A DNA stretch of 64,000 nucleotides from contig WHUX01000001.1 in the NCBI GenBank assembly GCA_015179025.1, forward strand, positions 558,001 to 622,000. The letters are read 5' to 3'. Both the position numbers and the translations under genes were made by a program. The notes under the pieces were generated by a model that saw only the letters and a program-made list of their open reading frames with translations, was not told the origin of the DNA and did not search any database. This DNA is from Terfezia claveryi (lineage: Eukaryota; Ascomycota; Pezizomycetes; Pezizales; Pezizaceae). Shown piece by piece: positions 27,252 to 38,252 of the stretch; the stretch's first letter is position 1, and each line of letters opens with the position of its first letter.

Positions 27252-28043
27252 ATGCCGGTTCGTTTCACCCGCCCGATTCCGCGATGTGAAAAAATGGAGG
27301 AAATACAAGGGTTGAGGACATCGAGCTAATAGGATTGGCATTGGAAATCTCTAGACCAGACTCACAAAGACAAGAAAGCACCGTGGTCACGTCTCGGCCG
27401 GTCACGGACGTGTGGGCAAGCACAGGAAGCGTGAGTCCCCACAAGTGTTTTGTTAAGGAGAAACAAGAACAGGAGATTGTGCCAGGTTGGAAGCTTGTAG
27501 GATGAAATGTTAATTCTCTGTGCGAAACCTAGATCCCGGTGGTCGTGGTGTAAGTCATTCTCCACCAACTCAGCAAACCAAATAGTACCAGGATTTCAGA
27601 ATGGCCTGACTGACTGCTTCCCCTTCAGATGGCTGGTGGTCAACACCACCACAGGACCAACCTCGACAGGTACCATCCCGGTTACTTCGGTAAGGTCGGT
27701 ATGAGGTACTTCCACAAGCAACAAAACCACTTCTGGAACCCCGTCGTCAACCTCGATAAGCTCTGGTCTCTCGTCCCCGCCGAAACCCGCGAGAAGTACC
27801 TCTCCAGGCAGGCCGGTGATGTTGCCCCAGTCATCGACCTTTTGGCCCTCGGCTACTCGAAGATCCTCGGAAAGGGAAGGTATGTACAGTATTAGGGGAA
27901 GTTTTTCCTATTGGATGAAGACTGATTTAATATGCAATGGTAGGCTCCCTGAAGTTCCAGTTATTGTCAAGGCCCGCTACGTGTCCAAGCTTGCCGAGGA
28001 GAAGATAAGAGCCGTTGGAGGTGTTGTCGAATTGGTTGGTTAG
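27252..28043 (+). CDS. 60S ribosomal protein L28 (uL15, L27a)
   Basis: Structural protein of the large ribosomal subunit. Five exons are placed: 27252-27257, 27355-27430, 27533-27549, 27629-27879 and 27944-28043. They total 450 nt, coding 149 residues, matching the family length. The N-terminus becomes [18 protein letters not shown] only when the six-base first exon is used; reading straight on from the ATG gives a short dead-end peptide. The 17-nt third exon supplies HPGGRG, which is invariant in the family. The body has [60 protein letters not shown] and ends [13 protein letters not shown]. Early introns next to the start codon are common in fungal ribosomal protein genes and may aid regulation. 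Confidence 0.96.
27533..27549 (+). other. 17-nt micro-exon of RPL28
   Basis: Bounded by an AG just before 27533 and GTAAGT from 27550. It encodes the HPGGRG motif together with one base of the preceding exon. Without it the frame of exons two and four does not join and the motif is lost. Confidence 0.9.
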
Positions 28044-29422
28044 ATAAATCGCAATGGAGAAAACGAAATCACCCTTATCCACGTCCTCAGCACCATCGCC
28101 ACCATGAATTGGATATAATTATATCTGGGCTTCCTTTTTTTCCCCTGTTTACATGTCCATTTTCGGTTGTACCTCATTTTTTTTCTTTACCGGATTTCGC
28201 TTTATTGTTTACTATGGGCTGGGGTTACAATTGTCGGGTTTTCGGGAAAATTGATAAACCATCACTTGCGCATTACACTGGGTTCGGGTTTCATGGCATG
28301 AGCATCAACAATATCCCTCCGAGCGCAAGGTAACGGTAAGCAGGAAAGTGAACTGACTGTGGAGAGAGCTAGTGTAGCTTATCCCACAAAAGAGAAAAAT
28401 GGAGTTACTTACAGGATTGAATTATTTGGCTTTCCTCTCGGGTATTGTAATTTATGTCCTTGCTATCTTCTTGCCTAGTGTTTGGCATATCTCCCTTCCC
28501 TTTCCCCTACATTGCGGACACGTTTGGGCTATCGACAGGTTTCCATTGTCATTTGGCTTTCAAAGTGCTCCGAAGATCGACTCTGTCTGGCGCATCTGGC
28601 TCCTGTCAGTTGCACATGGCATGCCCCCCCTCGTCCTTGCTCTCAGTGGCGGGCTTTACTGCCCGTTCCTTTTAGGAGATCAATGGTGTGTAGGAGGGGC
28701 GACACTTTAGTCGACCTACACTCTTGTCTAATGCACCACCGGCAAGTACTTAGAATATATGAAACTGCAGCGCTAGCGCGCAATAACTTTTCCCCACGCA
28801 CTGTAAACATCTAATCAGGCTATGAAAGACACTACCATGATTTCTCCATAATCTGGTATATAGGGTCAATCGCTGATCGAGGACAGCGTGCAGTATATTG
28901 GGCTATGTTGACACCCAAAGAATCTGCCAATTGTTCGAGAATAGCCGCCGAACAGCTCCAAACCCCGACTGATGGCATATTGGGCCAATCATCGATCGAG
29001 GATAGCGTGACAGTTTATTGGGCTATTAACCAAAAAATTGTTCGCCTCCATATCTCAGGGTAACTGCCAATGAACGTTGTATTATTGTAGCCTGCGTTCT
29101 CTTTATTTTTAAAGTTAGTATTTTTATCGGAGCTGACTTACTGAACAATAAATTTACGTCTTTGTACAGTACTTCCCAATCAAACCGTTACCCAAGGTCT
29201 ATCTTTACAGAAGCACAATTCATAAGGACGGTACAACGCTATGAAAATTCACCAAATCCATAGGCTCCCTACACCGTTTTTCAGACCAAAACAACCAGAT
29301 TATTGGCCAAATGGAAGAAACCCAAAACGCCGATGCCGCAAAAGCAGTGTAAAAGCTAACTATACACGAAAATCTCCACAGTTCCTAGTGTGATAACTCC
29401 TCACCACTATTTCCGCCTGGGC
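28044..29422. other. Region between RPL28 and CDC7
   Basis: 1.4 kb with no supported gene. The first part, T-rich, is probably the RPL28 3' UTR. Two copies of a 45-bp sequence (gatcgagga.agcgtg...ttgggctat) lie at 28863-28908 and 28982-29027. The stretch nearest 29422 is the CDC7 3' side. Confidence 0.5.
28863..29027. repeat. Direct repeat of about 45 bp
   Basis: 28863-28908 and 28982-29027 share gg.caatc..gatcgagga.agcgtg.cagt.tattgggctat with scattered changes. The spacer is about 75 bp. No gene overlaps it. Confidence 0.65.
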
Positions 29423-31752
29423 TTACAAACCCCTCAAAAATTCATGCTCCATAGCTTCATCAGCGTCAATCCTCTTTGCTGGATCTAGCTCCAAGCACCT
29501 TGCTAGGAACTCACACGCAACCTTCTCCTTGGCTGACATATTTGCTTCTCTCAGCTCGTCCTTCTCCCTTTCCTTGCCACCACCCCAGCAATTCTATTGG
29601 TCGCCCACATTATGATTTTTTCAAGGGTGAATCCCTTCTCTCCAATGGTGGGGATGTTGGTCTCAAAAAGGGCACCGTGAAGGAGAGCACATGATCGCAT
29701 TCGGGCTTTGCCAAATATGGTGGCAATTTCGATTGTAGCGTCAACATCGTCAGCGGAATTGAAGAATGGAAAACGTTTACTAAGCATAGTAAGGAGGACG
29801 ACGCCGGCGGACCAAATGTCGATTTCTAGATAAAGAAGCCTTTTCAATTCCTGTCCTCGAAAATTATGATGTCTGGTGGAGGGTTGGTAGACCTACTAGT
29901 CGTTTGGCTGGTACATTTGAAGAGAACTTCTGGAGCACGGAAACCCCGTGTGCCTGCACGATTTGCACGCCTGGATGGCCTGTTGTCGTTTTTTATATAT
30001 CCGGCGGACAACGTGGTGGCCTGCGTCAGAGAATTGTGACTTTTGCTGAGCCCAGAGAGTTGGCATAGGCAGTGTGACCAATCTGTGCCCTCTCTTTCAG
30101 CAAGTCCAAAGTCCACAAGAACACCCCGTCTTCGAGCATAATCATAAAGAAAGTTCGTTGGCTTTATATCTCGATGGATAATCTTGCATCTATGGACGTG
30201 AGACAGAGCATTGAACAGTGATTTGAAATATAGTCGCATATCGTCAAAGGACAGTGCACGAAAATAAGTCTATCCCTCATATTAGCTTCATCAAGGAATT
30301 TGCAGCTGGGAAATATACCCTAAAATCAACGTGCTTGAAATACGGCAATATGGCTACAACTTGATCCAGGTGCCTGAAGGCGGTAATCAATGGGACCACA
30401 TCTCGGCATCCCCGGAGCTCGTGTAGTAGTTCAAGTTCATTCATGATTCTCTGCGGGCTACTCGTAACATAAATCTTCTTGATAGCGACATATTTAGGAC
30501 GCCGTCGTTGTGTCTCTGTGAATTTGCGTCTTTTGCTGGGGGGTGGTGACCTATCCCGGCCGTCGTCAGACGCATCCAGGTCCCAATCGTTTTCATATCT
30601 ATCATAAAGAAGATCCTCGGCCTTATATACGGAACTAAAAGTTCCTACAAACTTGTCAATATTCCTGATACAGTAAAATGTGTGACAAAAAAAGGTACCT
30701 TCGCCAATTTTACTAATTAACCGGAACCTCCGGTCAATCCCTTTAAAGTGTCGGCAGAAGCTATCCATCTCCTCACGGACTACACCATCAACGTCCTCCT
30801 CGCTATCAGATTGATCTTCCGAGTAAGCAGAGACCACCGATTCATGGTCCTCATCGTCTCCGTGCAAATCATCTTCATCATCGTATTCCCCTTCCTCCTC
30901 TCCTTCCTCCTCTCCTTCCTCCTCTCCTTCCTCCTCTCCTTCCTCCTCTCCTCCTTCGTCTCCTCCCCCACTCTCCTCTCCTCCCTCATTCTCTTCTACT
31001 TGGGCCCCTTCAGCATCCGCTTGGTTGTGATGCTGATTCCTTGTGTCCCCATTCTCATACATATTGATGGTTTTACTCGCAAGAGCATGTACGTTTTCAA
31101 CGCCTCTAGTGTGATATTTGGAAGATTGCTGCTCCTCTTCCCCATCTTCTTCATTCTCTTCTACCTCATCGGCCCCCACCTGGGCTAAATCGGTGACTTC
31201 GCAATAGTCGTCTTCATGCCTGCTCCCCTCCATTTCTGCCTCCTCTGTTCGATCGGCGCTTCTGACGTCTATTGCAGCCGTTGACGTAGGCTCGAGCTTG
31301 TCAGTCACAGCTTTCTCCGTATCCCCGTCACTATCCCCGTCACTACTAGCTTCCCTCGCTGTAGCAGGACTAGATGTTGCAGCTGTTGCCGTAGTGATAC
31401 AGGCAAAGTCAGTGGAAACCTTCACGGATGGCTGCTCTTCCTCGGAATCAGATTCGTCGGATGGCAGAAAGGGCGTCAATCTGTCCCCAGTCTTTGCGTC
31501 GTGCTTCACAATACGGATCCTCGCACCGCCGTTTCTAGTTCGGATGATTTCTTGAGTTGTGTATACCTCTTGCTTTTCGATATCGGCGTTTATTCCGCTG
31601 GTCACACGTGGGCGGAATCGCGGAAAGCGGGCCTGTTGCGACACAGGCGCGGAATTAGTCCTTTGGAGCACTTTCGATGAAGCAGGTTGACAGTGTGATG
31701 CTTCCGGGGCCGGGGCCACATGGGAATCCGTGCTGTTTCTATTTAGGGACAT
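29423..31752 (-). CDS. Cdc7-like protein kinase (DDK catalytic subunit)
   Basis: Ser/Thr kinase that, with a Dbf4-type partner, phosphorylates the MCM helicase to fire replication origins. The start is MSLNRNSTDS at 31752. A long acidic, Ser-rich N-terminal half of about 330 residues precedes the kinase domain, which begins RRFRLISKIGEGTFSSVYKAED. Key motifs: VAIKKIYV (ATP Lys), LPYFKHVDFR, HRDIKPTNFLYD (catalytic loop), VDFGLAERE (DFG), TRGFRAPEVLFK (APE), KIDIWSAGVVLL, and a last segment CLELDPAKRIDADEAM. Five exons: 31752-30699, 30644-30319, 30269-29897, 29825-29584 and 29527-29423, giving 699 residues. The final intron needs a weak donor (GTGGTG); the alternative is a one-base frameshift near 29583. 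Short kinase inserts of the Cdc7 type are present between the lobes and before APE. Confidence 0.88.
30889..30953 (-). repeat. 12-bp tandem repeat coding Gly-Glu-Glu-Glu
   Basis: About five copies of a TCCTTCCTCCTC unit on the plus strand. Read on the minus strand in the CDC7 frame they encode repeated GEEE within the acidic N-terminal half. Slippage is a likely origin. Confidence 0.85.
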
Positions 31753-32446
31753 CTCCAGAGGTCCAGAGGGGTACTTCCTAATCAGTCGCCGTGGAATCAA
31801 ACTGGCCCAGCGAATGCCTGCGAGGGCAATTTTTGTACTGCTGGAGAGAGCGTGAAGTACGGGTAATTTCTTGCGGTTTTTTTTTTTTTTTTTAATGAAG
31901 CAAATAAAATGACCAGCGATATGAAGAACGCATGAAGGAATTGATGCGATTCAAATGAATGAAGCCTGGTAGGTACCATACCATGTCCAGCCCCACCAAT
32001 AATTCGTGCTACTACTACTCCCCGTGCTAGGGCGTGTCCTTTTTTTGTGCGACGCGCCGGCCACGTGATCAACAAGGAATTAATTCTGTTTGTTTGGCGG
32101 GTAAACCGTCCCTCCGACATTCAACGCCCTACACTTCGCCCGTCGCTTTCTCAGGGAGTGGATGATAGATGGCGGAGAAAAAATACAGTTTGACCTCAAC
32201 GAGTCTCCGAAATATTATCTAAATGAGCCCTCATCCGTCCCTGGCGACAATGCAGACCCCGAGCTCGTCGATTGCGAAGGTGACGGCGAAGGTGACTGCG
32301 AAGCTCTGACCGGGGCTATAACTAGGAGAAATCTGAAGGATTCTAGGCACATCATCATTTATACATAAGTTTCATCATAACTGACGCTCTTCCAACTTTG
32401 CGTTATAAAGCGAGTCGTACGGAGTATTATTTCTGATAATACAATA

Positions 32447-32483
32447 AGTGACTGGGGTACCGGAAAGTGACTGGGGTACCGGA
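32447..32483. repeat. Tandem duplication of 19 bp
   Basis: Two copies of gtgactggggtaccgga separated by two bases. No function is apparent. Confidence 0.8.
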
Positions 32484-33780
32484 GGTCTTTGAGGTTGGTA
32501 GAGTTTGATGATATGGGTGAACTAAGATAAATATCCAAAATCGAGTAAAAATAGGCGAGGTTGCCGGATAACTGATAACCGATTGATATAACAGACTCGT
32601 ATGACAGAGCTTCTGCGAGTGTTTCCCGTTCAGTGACTTTATTTTTACGAAAGCGTGAAAAGAGTAATATATTGCTAGATCATCATATCCTAAGAGCGCG
32701 TGCCAGAGATTCCTTACGTATCCTCGCGTAAAACGGTTGTACATTCTTCCGAGAAAAATAACAAACAACAATCACGATAACTTTTTATAGTGATTGATTA
32801 CCCTGAATAGAATTTTCATTCCGACGCTCCCACATCGCAGTCCCATTGCGACCAAAACTGCACATAAAATATCACAAAAACACTTTTAATTCCTTATCAC
32901 ACACGCAGCCTTAACTACAAAATCCTACGTGTGTGATCATTCATCTTCCACCTCCACCATCTCCGCAGCATCATTTTCCTCAACATTCTCCCCACCGTTT
33001 CCTTATTCCGTCGTCCCTTCCCCGAAACAACACCCTAACTGCTTCCTAAACATCGGTAACAAAAACAGAAGAAGAAGGAGAAGAAGAAGGTAAGATCGGG
33101 GATTCATCTGGTATCAGACCAGCGGACCCTTCCCCAACTTGAAGTTGCGCTTCAGCCGGCTGAATGGATTCCGGTTGTGAGCTAGCCACAACCTCTTTTC
33201 CTCGCACCTTTCTTTTACCGGATATAGTCCTGTTTACTATATCCTGCGAAGTTAACCACAGAACCTTCTTAGTCTTTTTAGCGGCCAGCCGCTCTTGTCC
33301 CTATTATTTAAAATGACCTTAGCTGCTGCCGAGTCCGCGTGATTTTCTGAAAACACTGCGAACTCCCTTAAACTCTTCAGCTGGCCATGGTGGCATAAAG
33401 TCCCCCACCTGGTCTTCCCATCCCGCGCCCTAGGCGGCTTCGAGCCTATCCCTTGCCTTACTCTTCCTTCGTTCCGATACAGTGTGTATATCGGCTAGGA
33501 GAGGGATCGTCGTGGTGAAACCGAGCTGGTCGTCAGCTGTCTCCCTGTCATGTTCATGTAGTTGTCATTGGTCCAAAACTCGATGACTTCTTTTTGTACT
33601 TGGGCCGCAAACGAGATCTGTTCGGCCTGTTCTTGTGTTGGCCTTTGAGTTTCTGTAGAATGTATTCTTTTGGTCTTGAGCTGCGTTATTGTATCTGTAG
33701 TCCTTGCCCCATATTCTCTACTGTATAAGAATAATAAATGGGTAGTGTGGCCCTGCTTCCCACCTTGCCCACCCTCTTCA

Positions 33781-34221
33781 TTAGGCGTTCAATTTGGCGA
33801 ATTTTTGTAGTCCTTCTCCAAACCCGTCATCCTGGGCTGCTGTCAAGTCAGCTCTTCCAATGACTTCAACAAACCTGTTCCAGATACGTTCAAAGCTGGC
33901 GATATATTCCTCAATGCTATGTGTTCGATTATTGAACTGTATCCTGGATACCCTGTTTAGGAGTGCGTTAATTCGTGGAGAGTTTCCTTCGTATGCCATT
34001 TTTAGCTCATCATAGGCTTCTTCTGCTGACCCTAAGCTGTCAATTCTTGCTTGTATATTGTCCTAACATTTTTTCCTAATTGTTAGTAAGACAACGGCAT
34101 TCACAGGTCCATATGTCTTTTGGATGGCTGTTTCCGCTGGTTTAGCATATTCCCCTGGATTACGTCCGATACTCGATTTTCCCCCGCTGGAAACCAGGTC
34201 TAAGTAATTTTCTATCGACAT
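33781..34221 (-). pseudogene. Copia-type Gag remnant (UBN2-like)
   Basis: On the minus strand the frame opens MSIENYLDLVSSGGK at 34221, passes one in-frame stop (tgttag, about 34070), then continues ARIDSLGSAEEAYDELKMAYEGNSPRIN...RIQFNNRTHSIEEYIASFERIW to a stop at 33781. This is the layout of the helical Gag domain of copia-type elements (SAKEAWDELK...Y-S--EYI--F). Upstream, minus-strand frames at 34245-34671 may be part of the same element. Confidence 0.6.
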
Positions 34222-34764
34222 TACCTATTCTGGGTATGTCGCTACTATCTGATAGCTTGGTATCGAGGGTTGGGATTTTGTTTAGAGAGGCTGATATGCA
34301 TGCTGGTTGTGCTGGAGGTTCCGGAGTTGTTTGTCTGGAGGTTCTGGTGGTGGCCGCTGCATTCTAGCTCTGCGAGTTTGTACGTTACTTGATAGCGGGA
34401 ATGGTGGATATGAGATGTCTTCGTCATCTGATGTGGGCGCTGGGGGACCACTCATTTAGAGTACGTAGTGCAGGGTGCAGCTGTCGAAGCTCATGTTTGA
34501 CTTTATCGTTAAGTATGGATGCTGGTGCTTAAGGTCTATCAACAGCTCGTTGCAGGTTCTTGGTGGTCCGACTGTTCTGCAGGTTTGGTTGTAGTAGGTC
34601 TTTCTCTCTTGCTCGCTCAACTTTTGCATCAATATGATCACTGAAACTGGTACCTCCTTCGCTTGATCCAATTAGGTTGCGGGTTCTGCCGATTGATCAG
34701 GATCGGTGAGATGGCATGTGCAGATGAGAGATCGGTTTCTTGCTTCTCTTATAACCAAAGACAG

Positions 34765-34822
34765 CTGTTTTGTATCAGTAGAGCACCAGGCTCATAGCCT
34801 GTAAGATTACGAGGTTAATCTT
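34765..34822 (+). other. tRNA-Met-like fragment, possibly a SINE head
   Basis: The sequence atcagtagagcaccaggctcat followed by agcctgtaagattacgaggttaatctt resembles the D-arm, CAT anticodon loop and T-arm of elongator tRNA-Met. The anticodon stem pairs at four of five positions, but the T stem pairs poorly and no acceptor stem was found. It is therefore a pseudogene or a tRNA-derived repeat, not a working tRNA. Confidence 0.4.
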
Positions 34823-35037
34823 GATATCGGAGAGATATTGCTAACTGCAGAGCTATCTAGATATCGCTATAGGCTTGTTCTAGGCTCTAATCTAACAGAG
34901 AAAAATATCGGCAGCTAGCCACTTATATAGTCTGGTTATATGGATCCATCATCTTCCAAACTGGGATCCCTGTTATTATTCTGTTTACTGGTACCATCAC
35001 TTTCCATTTTGGGCAACCAGCAAGAACTACAAAGAGA

Positions 35038-35053
35038 TAGTCTGGTTGGCACA
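35038..35053. repeat. TA-flanked transposon end (left-hand orientation)
   Basis: Reads TAGTCTGGTTGGCACA, matching the left end of the element at 10107. A weak candidate right end (ggtgaccaaccagtg) lies near 35243-35257. Confidence 0.55.
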
Positions 35054-35603
35054 CAAAGAGAATCAAAGTTGTTAGAATAAATTTCTGGATATTTCTTTGA
35101 TGGTAATTTAGTAACGTAGATGGACGTCCATGGTCTGTATCCCACAGTGTAAGAGTAGTCTTGTAAACAGTATAGCCATTAGGAGAATTTGAACCAAAAA
35201 TGCTATTAAAAATAGGATCCCTCCGACTAGAGTTAAACTGAACTGGTGACCAACCAGTGCTCCACACAAGGAGATATTCCATTACAGCCGGGTGTGAGAC
35301 TAAGGGATATTTCCCAAATTTATAGTGGACAGTCAATAATGTTTTGACAATTCAAGCGTTCGGTCTAGGAAATTAAAGAAGGATGAACCAGAATAATTGT
35401 CTTGAAGTCTAAGCAAACGGCAAACCTAGATCAAACCAAAATTGCAAAACAGCCAACATGCTATACACAAGACACAAAACAGTTCTAGACATACATATCC
35501 GAAGCATTGATCGACTGAAACATCTGAAACATACTGTCACCATCTAAAACCTCCAGATGCGGAGTTGGTGAGTCTAGATCTTATGGAAGCAGGTCAGAAA
35601 AGG

Positions 35604-35774
35604 TAGTCTGATTGGCAGGACCCCTCTCGTGGAGACCTGGACCTTGAAGATCTTTAAGCGTACTACGCAAAGGGATGAGCTTTTTGAGACCGCCGCTTGG
35701 CGGGGAGTGCACGTGCAATCCCTCTTAGTTTCCTAATACGGCAATCATGGACTACAACATGTTTAACCAGACTA
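35604..35774. mobile_element. Possible decayed 171-bp inverted-repeat element
   Basis: The left end TAGTCTGATTGGCA carries one change from the family consensus. The right end TTTAACCAGACTA matches the inverted consensus over its outer ten bases. The interior is non-coding. Confidence 0.4.
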
Positions 35775-36857
35775 AACATGTTGACGTTTCGATTATGCAC
35801 AGCATATGTATTGTTTCTTCTGGAATTTTTACTTCATCCACTGAGCATCACGATGTGCAGTCTCGATCCGGTGCACACATGCATGTATGTATAAGTTCTG
35901 TGCCTGAATTCCAATGCGATATATAAACCACAATTACCATGGGGTGGGCTGCACATGCATAGGTGTGGGGGAAAAGTGCAGGGAAATGATGACAATATGT
36001 AAATGTATCGTGATGTCTGTGAAATCGGAAATATGTTCTAGAGATTCCACCCGAACTATTGTCGGCGGCCGACAGGCCTGGTGCCTGGGTTTTCTTCGTA
36101 CCACAGGATGCTGTACGAGTTCCGTATGTACCTCAAGACGCACATGCAGGTATCTTAGCATACCAATTATGCAACGGCCCCCACGTATACATGCATGAGA
36201 CCTAGCTAGAAATATCTCTGTGATATCTGCGGCAGGAGCAGGATCGGCATAGCAAGTCAAGATAGTGGAACCTCTGGGCCTGTTAATCTAAGTAATTCAC
36301 AATAATACAGTATAAAGCAGTTGGGAGCTCCGGCTGCCCAGCTAACGAATTTATCGGGTTGTGACTGAAAATTCGGGTCTTTGCTGGTCGTCGTTTGCTC
36401 GAGATGGCATTGTAATTATATATGATATATCCATGTCAAGAGTCCCATTGTCCAAGCGATCCAACCTCATCTCAGGGAGCTGAACAGCTACTTCGGACGT
36501 GTACAGTACACCTCATTTGATAGGATATGTGTCTCCAACGAGGCTTTCTGAAACAAAAAAAAAGCTTACTAGTTAACCTGCCTGAACACCAACGAAACCG
36601 ATAGCCATCAGGGCCAATTGAAAAGCAGAAAATCTTCATGCCAAAAGTATTGGTCAATTAACACCGACTTTTACTCCAGTGGCTAACACTAGTACATAAA
36701 CCAGTGAATCGAGAACAAAACGGGGAATGAACGCAGATCCATTCAAGGCGTGAAAGCTTATACAAAGGGTAGCAAATAATGGACATGAAAAAAGGTTAGG
36801 ATGTGAGAGAAGCAGAAGAACCCTATTGTGCAGTCTGCATACCATCGTGACGCCATA

Positions 36858-38252
36858 CTATCCACGGACTTGATGTTGACGAAGAAAGATTCCGCAAATG
36901 TCTTCCATCTCATTGAAAGGACCACCCCTATTGGGAGTCTTCAGCTTGGGCCACTGGGTATAGCTTTGAGAAATTTCCCACCTGCACCGTAGAGCCTCTT
37001 TCGTGAAATGATCATGGATGTAATTCTCTGGTGGGCAATCGAAACCGCGAAGGACCACAGTTTTAGCATGCGCGTCTTGAGACACTGGTCCTCCTTCTGC
37101 CACAGGATAGTCGGTGTCTTTTATAGTGGCAAAGCCAAGATTGGTCAGCTCTCCGCCCAATGGAACCGGGGTGGGAATAAGCGCGCGAAGGAAATAATCC
37201 GAGATGTCCGGGTCGGGTGAAGTATTTCTCCTTAGGTGATAGGCATAGGCTCTGCTTACTTTCTGCTGTGCCCGTGGGCTCGGATTTCCTGGCCAATTTG
37301 TGAAGCTCTCAAGCTTAGGGGTGAATCCTTGCTCACCCTCCTCTCTCGCTTCCCTATGTATAAACCTTGGGAAGATGCTTGTCGGACTGGGGGTATTGAA
37401 TTGACTGACCAATGTATACTCAGGAGTCGCAAGCCCGACATTTTCAGGCAGTCTATTGCTAGTAATCAAGGCAATTGGCGCAGGAGCAGGGGACGGCCTG
37501 CCGGTAGCGATAGCGTGTTGGGTTACGTGTAAGGCTAGTTTGCTATCCGGGGGTGTTACAGCTTGCACATGGATTTGTGGTATGTGTTGCGGTCCAGGTT
37601 TGGGATAATTTTGGCCTTCATAGTGCTCATGCGATAGAGCATCTGCTGCATAACTACCCGCTCCATCGACTCTGAGTTTCGATGTGGTGTTCGAGGACTT
37701 CATCATCAGCATTCCCTGATCCTCATCAGGCTCGCTGATATCTTCTGGTTCGTGACACTGCATCAGATCATCGACCCCAAGCATCCTTTGGTAATAAAGC
37801 TCCAGAGGCTCTACATCGTGGTCCATTCCGGTTGGGGCTTCTGCACTTGAAATCTGGGCTGCTTGTGTTCGGTATGGCTCCCAGCATATGGGAAATTCTA
37901 TCTCCTCATAAATAGATGCAACATTGTTGATGCTGGAACCATGGCCGCCATGCCCTGCATGGAGGTCCCTGCAGCCTGATATAAGTACCGGATGCTCCAA
38001 CATGCCTGCTTTGGTACTGCCAGGTACTGAAGGCTGTGCTTGTGTAGCCTCGTACTCGGCTGGCCCAGACAAGGGCGGCTGGCCGCCTCTGTCCGCTGGG
38101 CTCCCCAAACAGGAACCCCTTGCCGTATGGAAGGTTACTGATCGTATCGCCGCCTTATTACTACTGTCGCCTGTGTAAATGGCATCGTAGCCCTCCGTTG
38201 TTTCTGGGGCTGTATTTAGTTGGCTCGGATTTCTCTGTAGGCTTGAACCCAT
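36858..38252 (-). CDS. Unrecognised 464-residue protein
   Basis: A single uninterrupted frame from ATG (MGSSLQRNPSQ) to stop, by far the longest open frame in about 9 kb, so it is very likely coding. I recognise no domain. The first two thirds are low in hydrophobic residues and rich in Ser, Pro, Gly and Glu (for example EPEDISEPDEDQG), suggesting disorder. The last 170 residues look more ordered: FTNWPGNPSPRAQQKVSRAYAYHLRR, then GGELTNLGFATIKDTDYP, KTVVLRGFDCPPENYIHDHF and a Trp-containing segment near the end. No signal peptide or membrane segment is seen. It could be a lineage-specific nuclear or regulatory protein. Further exons upstream are possible but not supported. Confidence 0.7.
   Translation of the reverse strand: MGSSLQRNPSQLNTAPETTEGYDAIYTGDSSNKAAIRSVTFHTARGSCLGSPADRGGQPPLSGPAEYEATQAQPSVPGSTKAGMLEHPVLISGCRDLHAGHGGHGSSINNVASIYEEIEFPICWEPYRTQAAQISSAEAPTGMDHDVEPLELYYQRMLGVDDLMQCHEPEDISEPDEDQGMLMMKSSNTTSKLRVDGAGSYAADALSHEHYEGQNYPKPGPQHIPQIHVQAVTPPDSKLALHVTQHAIATGRPSPAPAPIALITSNRLPENVGLATPEYTLVSQFNTPSPTSIFPRFIHREAREEGEQGFTPKLESFTNWPGNPSPRAQQKVSRAYAYHLRRNTSPDPDISDYFLRALIPTPVPLGGELTNLGFATIKDTDYPVAEGGPVSQDAHAKTVVLRGFDCPPENYIHDHFTKEALRCRWEISQSYTQWPKLKTPNRGGPFNEMEDICGIFLRQHQVRG

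Larger units (their letters stand above)
31753..36857. other. Repeat-bearing region between CDC7 and an orphan gene
   Basis: 5.1 kb without an intact recognised gene. A short tandem duplication lies at 32447-32483. Dead Gag sequence lies at 33781-34221, and a tRNA-Met-like fragment at about 34765-34820. Transposon-end words lie at 34927 (partial), 35038, 35604 and 35763. A 68-codon plus-strand frame at 32162-32368 (beginning with an ATG and acidic) cannot be supported as a gene. Confidence 0.5.

Noticed and set aside
27431..27532. Possible C/D-box snoRNA in the second RPL28 intron
   Set aside because: A ggatgaaat word resembles box C, but no CTGA box D or terminal stem is present.
30748..31188. 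146-codon membrane-like frame opposite CDC7
   Set aside because: The Leu/Phe-rich product is the antisense of the Glu-rich repeat in the kinase tail.
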